A stretch of 64,000 nucleotides of DNA from Caproiciproducens sp. NJN-50 (GTDB lineage Bacteria > Bacillota > Clostridia > Oscillospirales > Acutalibacteraceae). Location of the stretch: positions 930,001 through 994,000 of the forward strand of contig NZ_CP035283.1 in the NCBI RefSeq assembly GCF_004103755.1, written 5' to 3'. The notes beneath the pieces are model-generated. The model saw only the letters and a program-made list of their open reading frames with translations, was not told the DNA's origin and searched no databases. Both the position numbers and the translations under genes were made by a program. This document shows, piece after piece, positions 43,510-52,632 of this stretch (its first letter is position 1; the number at the start of each line of letters is the position of its first letter).

Positions 43510-44553
43510 ATGAAGATGAAAAGGTTTTTGGCAGCAATCCTGACCGCCGCAATCTGCATTGCCCTGACGGCGTGCGGAGGAAGCGGTACCGCCTCTCCCA
43601 CAGCCGGCTCAGCATCGGGCACATCCTCCTCCGCAGGCGGCAAGACGCGGGAACTGACCCTCTCCTGCCACGTTACCGAGGACGACAGCAACATGGTCCT
43701 GTTTAAAAAATTTGCAGAACTGGTGAATCAGAAAACCAACAACGAGATCAAGATCACCATTTACCCGAACGGGCAGCTCTATGGACAGAAGGATGCCCTG
43801 GAAGCGCTGAAGCTCGGCACGCTCGACCTGGCGATGTCCGACACTTCCCTGTGGGCGAATTATGACGCCTCCTGCGGCCTGCTGGACCTTCCTTACGTTT
43901 TTGACACCAGGAAGCAGGCGATCGACGTCAGTTCCTCCGACATTATTCAGCCGCTGAAAGACCGGCTGGTAAAGGCTTCCGGCATCCGTCCCATTACCAT
44001 AGAATGCCTGAACTTCCGTAACTGCCTGGTCAAAAAAATGAACGTCAATTCCATCGACGGTTTTAAAAATCTGAAGATGAGGACTCCCGAAGCCCCGACG
44101 ATCATCAAATTCTTTGAGCTGATCGGCGCAAATCCCAGCGTCATTTCTTCCGGAGAAGCCTACACGGCAGTGCAGACCGGCGTCGCCGACGGGTTGGAGG
44201 GCCACGCGGAATACATGGTCCTTCAAAAGTTCTATGAGGTTGCGAAAAACTATGTGCAGACGGAGCATGTGATGACCTTCACCGCGCTGAACATGAGCGA
44301 AAAAGTCTATGAATCGCTGACCGATTCCCAGAAAACGGCTTTCGAAGAAGCCAGCAAGGAAGCGCTTACTTACTTTTACAAGTACACGGACAAGCTTTTT
44401 GACGAGAAATACGCCGAGCTGGAGAAGGACGGAGTGAAAATCACGAAAGTGGACAAAGCGCCCTTCAAAGCGGCGGTGAAGCCCTACGTCGACGATTTCG
44501 TCAAGCAGAACAATTGGGAGGATCTTTACAACACGATTCAGAAAACCGCCTGA
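43510..44553 (+). CDS. TRAP transporter substrate-binding lipoprotein (DctP family)
   Basis: A 347-residue solute-binding protein. The signal peptide ends in a lipobox ALTAC and is followed by a Gly/Ser/Thr-rich linker. The DctP fold starts at about residue 45 (LTLSCHVTEDDSNMVLFKKFAE). The conserved region is near LNFRNCLVKKMNVNS and LKMRTPEAPTIIKFF, where the arginine of MRTP clamps the substrate carboxylate. It binds an organic acid and delivers it to the DctQM membrane pair encoded next. AGGAG lies ten bases before the ATG at 43510; the open frame further upstream has no support. Confidence 0.9.
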   Translation: MKMKRFLAAILTAAICIALTACGGSGTASPTAGSASGTSSSAGGKTRELTLSCHVTEDDSNMVLFKKFAELVNQKTNNEIKITIYPNGQLYGQKDALEALKLGTLDLAMSDTSLWANYDASCGLLDLPYVFDTRKQAIDVSSSDIIQPLKDRLVKASGIRPITIECLNFRNCLVKKMNVNSIDGFKNLKMRTPEAPTIIKFFELIGANPSVISSGEAYTAVQTGVADGLEGHAEYMVLQKFYEVAKNYVQTEHVMTFTALNMSEKVYESLTDSQKTAFEEASKEALTYFYKYTDKLFDEKYAELEKDGVKITKVDKAPFKAAVKPYVDDFVKQNNWEDLYNTIQKTA

Positions 44554-44633
44554 GAGCGGCATGTTTCCGCCGGTCCGTACTTTTTCCGGGCCGGCCCGGC
44601 GGAACAATTTCTGTAAAGGGGAGAGAGCCATAG

Positions 44634-45131
44634 ATGAACACTAGATTTTTCAACGGCATCCGCAAAACGGTGGACGCGTTTGTGACCGTTTTGTTTATTG
44701 TGCTGGTTATCATTGTTTTCATTCAGGTATTGTTCCGGTACGTTTTTCAAAATGCTTTGCCCTGGGCGGACGAAGCTTCCCGCTACTGCTTTATCTGGCT
44801 GATCTATGTCGGCGGCAGCATTACGGTTCGGAAGGGTATGAATATCACCTTCGACATCCTGCTGGATTCCCTTCCGGAAAAAATATGGAAAATCACTTTT
44901 TCGGTCGTGAACCTGTGCTGCATAGCCTTTCTGGCGGTGGTAATTTACCTTGGAATCATTCTGTGCCAGACAAACTTGGTCCAGTCTTCTTCCATTCTGC
45001 ATTTGAACATGGGCCTGGTGATGCTCGCGATTCCTCTCGGTTCCGTCCTGATGCTGATTGAGCAGGTCTTTTACTGCATCAATAAATTGAAAGAAGGAAA
45101 AAACCCGGCTGTTTCCGAGACGGATGAGTAA
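44634..45131 (+). CDS. TRAP transporter small membrane subunit (DctQ family)
   Basis: A 165-residue protein with four hydrophobic helices. The typical DctQ features are WADEASRYCFIWLIYVGG around 42-59 and the following charged loop with KGMNI. It bridges the binding protein and the large DctM subunit. It lies between the dctP and dctM genes on the same strand. Confidence 0.9.
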   Translation: MNTRFFNGIRKTVDAFVTVLFIVLVIIVFIQVLFRYVFQNALPWADEASRYCFIWLIYVGGSITVRKGMNITFDILLDSLPEKIWKITFSVVNLCCIAFLAVVIYLGIILCQTNLVQSSSILHLNMGLVMLAIPLGSVLMLIEQVFYCINKLKEGKNPAVSETDE

Positions 45132-45218
45132 AGTGAGATTGAAAATTAAACGATCGGGCGGCGCGGTCCAAGGGCCGCGGTTTCTGTTCCGCCCATACCG
45201 TGATGGAGAGGAAAAACT

Positions 45219-46499
45219 ATGCTTGCGATTGCATTCATTATCTTTTTCATATTGCTCGTTTTAGGCGTGCCGATCGCCTTTTCGATGGGATTGGGCTCGG
45301 TTATTGCCATTTTTAATACCGGCACGATCAATCCCGTTCTGGTCGGCCACAAACTGTTTTCCGGCGTGGATTCCTTCAGCATGATGGCGATTCCGTTTTT
45401 CATGCTGTCGGGGGAGCTGATGGAAAGCGGAGGAATCTCCAAAAGAATCGTGGATTTCGCACAGTCCCTGGTTGGCCATATCACAGGCGGCCTCGGCTTG
45501 GTGGATGTTCTGACCAGCACGATCTTTGCCGGCATCTCCGGTTCCGCGGCCGCCGATACGGCGGCGGTCGGCAGCATGATGATCGGACCGATGAAAAAAA
45601 GGGGTTACCCGGCCGGCCTGGCTGCGGTCATTCAGGCGTCGGCGGGTTCTCTGGGACCGATCATCCCGCCGAGCCTCACCATGATCATTTACTGTTCCCT
45701 GACGAACACCTCGATCGGTGAAGTGTTCATGGCCGGTGTGATCCCCGGCATTCTGATCGGGCTGAGCCTGATGTTCATCACCTATCTGTACGCCAAGAAA
45801 TACAGGATCCGCTCAGAAAGAAGGGCGTCCTTTAAAGAGATCCTGCATGCGTTAAAAAAGGCTTCCCTCGCGCTGATCATGCCGCTTATTATCATCGGCG
45901 GCATTGTGGGCGGCGTATTTACGGCGACGGAAGCGGGAGCGGTCGCCTGCGTGTACGCGTTCATTGTAGGCTGGCTTGTCTACAAGGGCTTCAAGCTGAA
46001 AGATATCCCCAGAATCGTCCTGAACGCGGCGTCGATGACCGGCATGTCCCTGCTGATCGTGGCGGCGGCCTCCATCTTCAGCTGGCTGGTCGCTTACGCG
46101 AAACTTCCGCAAATGGTCATCTCCTTCCTGACCTCCATTACAAGGAATCCACAGATGATCATGATTCTGCTGGTTCTGTTCCTTCTGTTTGTCGGCATGT
46201 TCATCGAGACGCTGTCCGCCACGATTATCGTCGCCCCGATTCTGTTTCCGGTCATCGCCCAGTACGGGATCAACCCGATCCAGTTTGCGCTGGTCATGAT
46301 CGTCGTTCTGGTTTACGCGGGCGTGACCCCTCCGGTCGGCGGTGTCCTGTTCATCACGATGGGCATTTCCAAATGCAAGCTGAAGGATACCCTTCCCTAT
46401 CTGCTTCCGTATCTGGGAGCGGTGCTGGCGGTTGTCCTGCTGTGCATCTTCATTCCCCAGATCTCGACCGCGCTGCCTGGACTGATTTTCTCAAAATAG
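45219..46499 (+). CDS. TRAP transporter large membrane subunit (DctM family)
   Basis: A 426-residue protein with about 12 hydrophobic segments. It includes the DctM hallmarks IPFFMLSGELMESGGIS, GISGSAAADTAAVGSMMIGPM and SLGPIIPPSLTMIIY. It forms the sodium-coupled channel for the acid captured by the DctP protein. GGAGAGG precedes the ATG. Together the three genes are a complete TRAP importer inserted between iolA and two dehydrogenase genes. Confidence 0.92.
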   Translation: MLAIAFIIFFILLVLGVPIAFSMGLGSVIAIFNTGTINPVLVGHKLFSGVDSFSMMAIPFFMLSGELMESGGISKRIVDFAQSLVGHITGGLGLVDVLTSTIFAGISGSAAADTAAVGSMMIGPMKKRGYPAGLAAVIQASAGSLGPIIPPSLTMIIYCSLTNTSIGEVFMAGVIPGILIGLSLMFITYLYAKKYRIRSERRASFKEILHALKKASLALIMPLIIIGGIVGGVFTATEAGAVACVYAFIVGWLVYKGFKLKDIPRIVLNAASMTGMSLLIVAAASIFSWLVAYAKLPQMVISFLTSITRNPQMIMILLVLFLLFVGMFIETLSATIIVAPILFPVIAQYGINPIQFALVMIVVLVYAGVTPPVGGVLFITMGISKCKLKDTLPYLLPYLGAVLAVVLLCIFIPQISTALPGLIFSK

Positions 46500-46556
46500 C
46501 AACGCCGGGCCCAAATTTTCAACAGCTCAACATTTCATTTTAAAGGAAGCTGATTC

Positions 46557-47408
46557 ATGATGAAACAAAATCCCTTTTCCCTTGATCTGGAGGGAAAAAC
46601 CGCTGTCGTGACGGGCGCGGGCGGCGTTTTATGCGGCGAGTTTTCCCGGGTCATCGCGGCCACGCACGCAAAAGTCGCGCTTCTGGATATTAATCTCGAC
46701 GCCGCCAGAAAAACCGCAGATGAAATCCGCAGGGACGGCGGCCGGGCAGTCGCCGTGCAGTGCGACGTGCTGGACAAAGCCTCCATTCATTCGGCGCATG
46801 AAACCGTGCTGAAGGAGTTCGGAAAATGCAGCATCCTTCTGAACGGCGCGGGCGGAAACAATCCCCGTGCGACGACGACAAGCGAATACTTTGAAAAAAA
46901 TCTGCCGGAAAGCGACCTGACTTTTTTTGACCTGACGCCGGAAGGTTTCCAGTTCGTCTTTAATCTTAATTTTATGGGGACGCTCCTGCCGACTCAGGAA
47001 TTCGCCAGGGATATGCTTGACGGCGGGGACAATACCATCGTCAACATTTCCTCCATGAACGCATTCCGCCCGCTTACTAAAATTCCCGCCTACAGCGGTG
47101 CGAAGGCGGGGATCAGCAACTTCACGCAGTGGCTGGCGGTCCATTTTTCCAGAATGGGGATTCGTGTCAACGCGCTGGCCCCCGGTTTCTTTGCGACCGG
47201 CCAGACGCATGTTCTGTTTTACAACCCGGACGGGACGCCGACTGCAAGATACCAGAAAATACTGGCCCATACCCCGATGGGACGGCTGGGCACTCCGGAA
47301 GATCTGGACGGAACGCTTTTATGGCTGTTGAATTCCAAGGCGTCCGGATTCGTCACAGGGGTTGTGGTTCCCATCGACGGGGGGTTCGCCGCTTACAGCG
47401 GAGTCTAA
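46557..47408 (+). CDS. Short-chain dehydrogenase (UxuB/mannonate oxidoreductase-like SDR)
   Basis: A 283-residue classical SDR. The NAD-binding start is KTAVVTGAGGVLCGEFS and the active site NISSMNAFRPLTKIPAYSGAKAG holds the Ser, Tyr179 and Lys183 of the family. An inserted loop NNPRATTTSEYFEKNLPE (about 101-118) is typical of SDR-type fructuronate/mannonate or 2-keto-sugar-acid reductases. It oxidises or reduces a hydroxyl of the acid imported by the TRAP system. It has an AAAGGAAGCTG site and sits 27 bases ahead of a zinc dehydrogenase gene, suggesting consecutive redox steps or an epimerisation through a keto intermediate. Confidence 0.82.
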   Translation: MMKQNPFSLDLEGKTAVVTGAGGVLCGEFSRVIAATHAKVALLDINLDAARKTADEIRRDGGRAVAVQCDVLDKASIHSAHETVLKEFGKCSILLNGAGGNNPRATTTSEYFEKNLPESDLTFFDLTPEGFQFVFNLNFMGTLLPTQEFARDMLDGGDNTIVNISSMNAFRPLTKIPAYSGAKAGISNFTQWLAVHFSRMGIRVNALAPGFFATGQTHVLFYNPDGTPTARYQKILAHTPMGRLGTPEDLDGTLLWLLNSKASGFVTGVVVPIDGGFAAYSGV

Positions 47409-47435
47409 GTAACTGTGAAAAGAGTGACATAAAAT

Positions 47436-48455
47436 ATGAAAGCAATCCAGATTCGGGAGCCGCACAAAATCGGCGTCATACAGATGGAAGCTCCGGAGCT
47501 GAGACCGGGACAGGCAATCATCCGGGTAAGGTCCATGGGGATCTGCGGCTCCGATGTGGCAGCTTACCGCGGAACAAGCCCCAACGTGACTTATCCGCTG
47601 ATCATCGGGCATGAAACCGCCGGGACCGTATACCGGATCGCGGAGGACAATCCGCAGGGGTTCAAAGCGGGCGACAGGGTCGTTCTGGATCCTTATATGT
47701 TCTGCGGCCATTGCTACCCCTGCTCCAAGGGCAGGACAAACTGCTGTGAAACCCTGAAATGCCTTGGAGTCCAGACCGACGGTTCCATGTGCGAATATTT
47801 TTCCCATCCGGTCAGCCAGCTCTGCCGGATTCCGGAAGGCATGACCTGGGAGCACGCCGCGATTGCGGAGCCGCTTACCATCGCTCTGCACGCCATCCAT
47901 ACCGTCGAGCTTCAGGCGGGCGAACATTTCGCCATTATCGGTTCCGGCCCGATCGGTTTGCTCGCGGCAATGGCCTGCAGGGAATACGGCGGGATCCCCG
48001 TCGTGCTGGATGTCGACGACGGGCGTTTGGAAACCGCAAAGAACTGCGGGGTGGAGCGCGTCGTCAACGTTGCCAGCCAGAACGCGGCCGCAGAGCTGAA
48101 AAAGATCACGGGAGGAAGAATGGCCGAGTGCGTCATGGAAGCCTCCGGCTCCATCCCGGCCGTCGCCGCTTCCCTGACCTACGCGGCGCGAACGGGCAGA
48201 ATCGCTTTGACCGGATGGCCCAAAGGGAAAGTGGAGCTGGACACGGCCACGATTACCCGAAACGAGCTGCAGATCAGAGGCTCCCGCACCAGCGTCGGAG
48301 AATTCCCGGAAGCGATCAGGCTGATCCACTCAGGGAAAGTCGACGTCCGCAAGGTTTTAAGCAAGGTCGTCCCGTTCGATGAAATTCCCCAGGCAGTCCG
48401 CGATCTTGACGAACATCCCGGAGAATTTATAAAGGTCGTCGGCGTCATGGATTGA
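47436..48455 (+). CDS. Zinc-dependent dehydrogenase (sorbitol/L-idonate 5-dehydrogenase-like)
   Basis: A 339-residue medium-chain dehydrogenase. The catalytic zinc ligands are the Cys of GICGSDVAAY and the His-Glu pair of GHETAG. The structural zinc site is the four-cysteine CGHCYPCSKGRTNCC. The NAD-binding turn is AIIGSGPIGLLAAMACREYG. Close family members oxidise C5 or C2 hydroxyls of polyols and aldonates. In this setting oxidation at C5 of a 2-deoxyaldonate would give the IolC substrate; that is a hypothesis. It ends nine bases from the convergent DeoR gene. Confidence 0.85.
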   Translation: MKAIQIREPHKIGVIQMEAPELRPGQAIIRVRSMGICGSDVAAYRGTSPNVTYPLIIGHETAGTVYRIAEDNPQGFKAGDRVVLDPYMFCGHCYPCSKGRTNCCETLKCLGVQTDGSMCEYFSHPVSQLCRIPEGMTWEHAAIAEPLTIALHAIHTVELQAGEHFAIIGSGPIGLLAAMACREYGGIPVVLDVDDGRLETAKNCGVERVVNVASQNAAAELKKITGGRMAECVMEASGSIPAVAASLTYAARTGRIALTGWPKGKVELDTATITRNELQIRGSRTSVGEFPEAIRLIHSGKVDVRKVLSKVVPFDEIPQAVRDLDEHPGEFIKVVGVMD

Positions 48456-48464
48456 TTCACGGAG

Positions 48465-49229
48465 TTAATCCGGACAGATTAATTTCACTTCAAGCCTCTG
48501 AAAAAGGGTTCTGAATTTTTCGGAAGGCTGTTTGTTGGTGACAACCGCAGTGAAATCGCCGGCTTGAGCATAGGTCATTAGGGAAACCGCATCGAACTTA
48601 CTGTCGTCAATCAGCAGAAATCTCATCGAGCTTTTCTTCATAGCCATCTTTTTGATGCCGCACTCCAGTTCCGATGAGTTTGTGACACCGGCTTCCAAGG
48701 AAATCCCTGCGGTTGCCATAAAAGCTTTTGAGATATTGTAGGTACTTAGAATATCCGCCGCCTCGGAGCCGACCAGCGAGAGAGTCTTTCGGTTCAGAAC
48801 CCCTGGCAGTATGATCAGGTTGATGTTTTCATTCGGGATCGAGCGGATTGCAATGTCCAGGTTGTGAGTGATGATCGTAACATTTTTGCGGTCCGTCAGA
48901 TAGTCCACGATGCGTGATGTTGTGGTGCCCGAATCAATAAAAACGATATCTCCGTTGCAGATCTGCTTGGAGGCCAGCCGGGCGATGCAGTCCTTTTCCT
49001 CCGGGTTCACGACGTGGCGCTCCGTAAACGAAATCAGGCTGCGTTTTTTGCTGGCGGATACCCCTCCATACACCTTTTTAATGGTACCGCGCCGCAGGAC
49101 TTCATCTATATCTCTACGAATTGTGCTTTTTGATACATTAAAATGTTCGCAAAGTTCCTCAATGGAGACCACGGTTTTCCCCATGACATACGCTTCTACG
49201 GCTTCTATTCTGGATGCTTTCATGTTCAA
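48465..49229 (-). CDS. DeoR-family regulator (IolR-like)
   Basis: A 254-residue repressor. The N-terminal helix-turn-helix is VSIEELCEHFNVSKSTIRRDIDEVLRRG. The DeoR effector domain has the FIDSGTTTSRIVDYL phosphate-sugar binding stretch and IITHNLDIA. It is convergent with the iolA unit and divergent from iolJ-iolC. Tandem ATCAA repeats in the divergent region and a perfect IolR-consensus match upstream of iolA suggest that it controls both. In Bacillus, IolR is induced by 2-deoxy-5-keto-gluconate 6-phosphate, the product of IolC. Confidence 0.87.
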   Translation of the reverse strand: MNMKASRIEAVEAYVMGKTVVSIEELCEHFNVSKSTIRRDIDEVLRRGTIKKVYGGVSASKKRSLISFTERHVVNPEEKDCIARLASKQICNGDIVFIDSGTTTSRIVDYLTDRKNVTIITHNLDIAIRSIPNENINLIILPGVLNRKTLSLVGSEAADILSTYNISKAFMATAGISLEAGVTNSSELECGIKKMAMKKSSMRFLLIDDSKFDAVSLMTYAQAGDFTAVVTNKQPSEKFRTLFQRLEVKLICPD

Positions 49230-49289
49230 TCTCCCTTAACTGAATCTTGTTGACTTCATTATAAAGGGAACGCTGACAATATACAATAC

Positions 49290-49319
49290 TTTATCAAAAT
49301 CAAATCAAATATTAATCAA
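49290..49319. promoter_or_regulatory. Tandem DeoR/IolR-type boxes between deoR-like gene and iolJ
   Basis: Four ATCAA repeats (49293, 49299, 49304 and 49315) lie in the 182-base divergent gap. The first is within TTTATCAAAAT, which is repeated exactly upstream of iolA. Direct ATCAA repeats are typical of IolR-like sites. Confidence 0.6.
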
Positions 49320-49411
49320 GACCATTTTAAAAGCATTCTAATCTCCTTCCAAGCGTATCATTTTCTGTAATTCCATTGAGAATTTTGGCAAGAACCGAGG
49401 AGGTATTTTGT

Positions 49412-50266
49412 TTGGCTATTGTAAATATGAGGACCCTGCTGACCGACGCGAAACGCGGCCGTTATGGACTCGGCTGCTTTAACGTGGCAAATTTGGAAAT
49501 GATTCTGGGAACCGTTCGGGCCGCCGAGGCGCTCCATTCCCCAATGATGATGCAGATTGCGGAATCACGGCTCGTCCATTCTCCTCTCGAGGTGATCGGT
49601 CCGCCGATGGTGGAGGCCGCGCACAAGGCGGAAGTGCCTGTGGCCGTCCACTTTGACCATGGCAAGACGGAAAGCGTCATACATAGAGCTCTTGACTACG
49701 GTTTTACTTCCGTGATGTTTGACGGCTCCAGCCTGCCGTTTGAAGAAAATGTTAAGAAAACACTGCAGGTTAAAAAACTGGCCGAACAATACGGCGCCGC
49801 GGTCGAAGCGGAAATCGGCAGCGTAGGGGGAAGCGAAGGCGGGACCGGATCCTCCGGCATCGTGTACAGTGACCCGGAGACGGCCAAACGCTTCTACGAG
49901 GAGACCGGCGTGGACGCTTTGGCAATCGCCATCGGGAACGCGCATGGTTTTTATGTTGGAAAGCCAAATCTGAGGTTCGATATTCTGGAGAGGATCCATA
50001 ACGCGACTCCCGTCCCGCTTGTCCTTCACGGCGGATCGGGGCTGACCGATGAAGATTACCGTGCCTGCATCAGCAAGGGAATGGTCAAGCTCAACATCGC
50101 GACCGCAACGTTTCAGAAGGTCTATGAAGCCGTGAAACACGGCATACTAAGCGAAGAAATCGCCAGTTATTACGACCTGCATGAAAGTGAAATTCAGGGT
50201 GCTTACGAAAACGTGAAAAGACACATCGAGGTATTCGGAAGCGGGGGAAAGGCTCCAATCGCTTAA
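49412..50266 (+). CDS. iolJ: Class II aldolase, 6-phospho-5-dehydro-2-deoxygluconate aldolase-like
   Basis: A 284-residue class II (zinc) aldolase. Zinc ligands are His83 in HFDHGKT, His178 in GNAHGFY and His206 in VLHGGSGL; the catalytic Asp is Asp82. The TTG at 49412 is chosen because GAGGAGG lies eight bases upstream and the family start (MAIVNMRTLLTDAKRG) follows. Next to iolC it most likely splits the phosphorylated 5-keto-2-deoxygluconate into dihydroxyacetone phosphate and malonate semialdehyde. Tagatose- or fructose-bisphosphate aldolase activity cannot be excluded from sequence. Confidence 0.82.
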   Translation: MAIVNMRTLLTDAKRGRYGLGCFNVANLEMILGTVRAAEALHSPMMMQIAESRLVHSPLEVIGPPMVEAAHKAEVPVAVHFDHGKTESVIHRALDYGFTSVMFDGSSLPFEENVKKTLQVKKLAEQYGAAVEAEIGSVGGSEGGTGSSGIVYSDPETAKRFYEETGVDALAIAIGNAHGFYVGKPNLRFDILERIHNATPVPLVLHGGSGLTDEDYRACISKGMVKLNIATATFQKVYEAVKHGILSEEIASYYDLHESEIQGAYENVKRHIEVFGSGGKAPIA

Positions 50267-50323
50267 CCGGCCAAAATGCGTGCACATAAAAATCTTATCA
50301 ACCACAAAACGAGGAGGATTCTG

Positions 50324-51340
50324 ATGTCATACATTAATTTTGACGCCGACAGGCCGCTGGATCTGATCGCACTCGGCAGAATTGCCGTTGATTTCAACCC
50401 TGTTGACATGAACCGGCCGCTTTCGGAAAGCCTGACTTTTAAAAAATATCTGGGCGGATCCCCCGCAAATATTTCCGTCGGCCTGGCGCGTCTGAAAAAG
50501 AAAGTCGGTTTTCTGGGGCGAATCTCCGATGACCAGATGGGCGATTTTGTAGAAGGAATTTTTAAGAACGAAGGCATTGATACTTCCCATGTGGTCCGCT
50601 GCACCAACGGGGAAAAAATAGGCCTTACTTTTACGGAAATCCTCAGCCCGATGCAAAGCAGCCTTCTCATGTACCGGGATCATGTGGCGGACCTGCAGCT
50701 CAATGTCGATGATATTGATGAGGGCTATATTGCTTCCGCCAAGGCGCTTCTGATTTCAGGAACCTCACTTTGCGAAAGCCCTTCCAGGGAGGCTGCCTTG
50801 AAAGCGGTTGGGCTGGCAAAGAAAACAAATACAAAAATTATATTCGATATCGATTATAGGCCTTATAACTGGAAAAACAAGGATGAAATCGCCATTTATT
50901 ATTCGTGCGTGGCGGAAAAAAGCGATATCGTCATCGGTTCCCAGGAGGAATTCGAGCTGACGGAAAAGATCATGGGCGTTTGTGAAAACGATGAGGCCCG
51001 GGCAGAGTGCTGGCTCGGCTTCAATAATAAGATTGTGATTATCAAGCACGGCAAACAGGGTTCGACTGCTTACACCATTGACGGGCAAAGCTATTCCGTA
51101 AAGCCCTTTCCCGTGCAGGCCATGAAAGGATTCGGCGGCGGGGACGGATATGCCTCCTCGTTCCTGTTCGGTCTTTTTAACGGCTGGGAAATGATTGACT
51201 GCCTTGAGTTTGGCAGCGCGTCCGCGTCCATGCTTGTGTCCAAGCACAGCTGCGCGGCGTCCATGCCCACGGAGGAAGAAGTGCGCCGGTTCATTACCGA
51301 CGAGAAAAAACAATATGGGGAGATGGTGGTCAGGGACTGA
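50324..51340 (+). CDS. iolC: 5-dehydro-2-deoxygluconokinase
   Basis: A 338-residue PfkB-family kinase very like Bacillus IolC as remembered: LIALGRIAVDFNPV, KYLGGSPANISVGLARL, LTFTEILSPMQSSLLMYRDHVADL and the long FDIDYRPYNWKNKDE segment. The catalytic Asp274 is in GFGGGDGYASS, where the usual GAGD is GGGD. It phosphorylates 5-dehydro-2-deoxygluconate at O6. The ATG at 50324 has GAGGAGG upstream. Its presence without iolB, iolD, iolE or iolG nearby means either that the upper pathway is elsewhere or that its substrate comes from another source. Confidence 0.9.
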   Translation: MSYINFDADRPLDLIALGRIAVDFNPVDMNRPLSESLTFKKYLGGSPANISVGLARLKKKVGFLGRISDDQMGDFVEGIFKNEGIDTSHVVRCTNGEKIGLTFTEILSPMQSSLLMYRDHVADLQLNVDDIDEGYIASAKALLISGTSLCESPSREAALKAVGLAKKTNTKIIFDIDYRPYNWKNKDEIAIYYSCVAEKSDIVIGSQEEFELTEKIMGVCENDEARAECWLGFNNKIVIIKHGKQGSTAYTIDGQSYSVKPFPVQAMKGFGGGDGYASSFLFGLFNGWEMIDCLEFGSASASMLVSKHSCAASMPTEEEVRRFITDEKKQYGEMVVRD

Positions 51341-51460
51341 CAGAGCAGCGGCAATTCAATTCTCACAATTTTACACCCCGAGGCGATAAAGAAAAGGAGG
51401 CGCCTCCCGGGCGAGAGGTGCACTCCATGAAGCAGACAGAAGAAATGATATGGAATTCAG

Positions 51461-51495
51461 AAACGGTTCCTCACGAAAGCGGGGAACCGTTTTTA
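51461..51495 (+). terminator. Terminator after iolC
   Basis: AAACGGTTCC (51461-51470) and GGAACCGTTT (51483-51492) form a perfect ten-pair stem ending in TTTTT. It also separates the plus-strand unit from the end of the minus-strand galactonate operon; no gene is seen between 51341 and 51645. Confidence 0.85.
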
Positions 51496-51645
51496 TGGTC
51501 ATACAGTAGCTTTTCAAGTTCATCGAATAAAATGCTGTTTGGGAAACAGCGCTTTGACGAACCAACGGCTCTCTTCCGGCCAAAGGTCCTTTTCACGCCC
51601 TTGAATCCGGCAGGCATCAGCGGTCGAAGTCTTTTCAGATTGCCG

Positions 51646-52629
51646 TTATGAATGGCTTCCTGTGAGAAGTTCACGGTTGATCGGATTCAGCGGCGGAAGT
51701 CCCTGCAAAACGCGGACGACTTCCTCGGCGACTTTTCTCTGCAGCGTTTGAATGGCTTCCTCCGTATACCACGCGGAATGCGCGGTGGCAATTACATTGG
51801 GCAGGTTTAGCAGCTCGCTGTCTGCCGGCAGAGGTTCCTTTTCGTACACGTCCAGCGCAGCCCCCGCAATTTGCTTCCGCTTCAGCGCGTCGATCAGGTC
51901 GCTCTCGCAGATGATGCCGCCGCGCGCGGTGTTGATCAGACATGCCGTGGGTTTCATTTTCTCTATAGCGGCCGCGTCGACGCAGTGTCGGGTTTGGGCT
52001 GTCAGCGGGCAGTGGCACGAAATATAGTCGCTTTCTTTCAGCAGCGTGTCGAAATCGACCTGCTCCGCACCGGCGCCATGGACGGCTTCCTCCTTCTGAT
52101 AGGGGTCATAGGCCAGCACACGCATGCCGAATGCCTGTGCTTTGTTGCAGACCTGCTGCGGGATGCGGCCGAAGCCGATCAGGCCTAAGGTGCAGAGACT
52201 GAGGCGGTTGGCAGGTACAGCCCCGGAATACCCCCACACGCCGTCTTTTAATCCCTGCGTCATCTGCGGCAGCTTTCTTGCAAGGGCAAGCAAAAACGCC
52301 ATCGTGTGGTTTGAAACTTCTTCCACTCCGTAGTCCGGCACGTTCGCGACAAAAATCTTTTTTTTCGTTGCCGCCCGGACGTCGATGTTGTCCACGCCGA
52401 TGCCGTATTTGATGATCAGTTTGCAGTGCTCCAGATGACGGATCACGTTTTCCGTCGCGTTGCAGTACTGAACGACCACCGCGTCGGCGTCGTGGGTCGC
52501 GTCGATCACTTCATCTTCCGTCCTGCAATGGCAGTCGACCAGTTCGGCGCCGGTTTCCGTAATGAGCTTTCTTTCCGTCTCCACATTTTCATATTGATAA
52601 TCGGTAATGACCGCTTTCATTTTCCTCAT
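51646..52629 (-). CDS. D-2-hydroxyacid dehydrogenase (phosphoglycerate dehydrogenase family)
   Basis: A 327-residue NAD-dependent dehydrogenase with the GLIGFGRIPQQV dinucleotide motif. Its catalytic triad is Arg in NTARGGII, Glu in LDVYEKEPL and His in ATAHSAWYTEEA. The Ser-Ala-Trp after His is typical of the CtBP-like subgroup. It reduces a 2-keto acid or oxidises a 2-hydroxy acid. The gene starts three bases after dgoK ends and is last in the galactonate operon. Possible roles are reducing pyruvate or KDGal-like keto acids, or acting on a 2-hydroxyacid co-imported by TctCBA. Confidence 0.85.
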   Translation of the reverse strand: MRKMKAVITDYQYENVETERKLITETGAELVDCHCRTEDEVIDATHDADAVVVQYCNATENVIRHLEHCKLIIKYGIGVDNIDVRAATKKKIFVANVPDYGVEEVSNHTMAFLLALARKLPQMTQGLKDGVWGYSGAVPANRLSLCTLGLIGFGRIPQQVCNKAQAFGMRVLAYDPYQKEEAVHGAGAEQVDFDTLLKESDYISCHCPLTAQTRHCVDAAAIEKMKPTACLINTARGGIICESDLIDALKRKQIAGAALDVYEKEPLPADSELLNLPNVIATAHSAWYTEEAIQTLQRKVAEEVVRVLQGLPPLNPINRELLTGSHS

Positions 52630-52632
52630 CCT

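Noticed and set aside
47319..48329. 336-residue open frame on the minus strand
   Set aside because: Antisense to the zinc dehydrogenase gene; no domain or ribosome binding site.
51418..51674. Short frames on both strands after iolC
   Set aside because: They run through the terminator hairpin and have no recognised domain; treated as non-coding.
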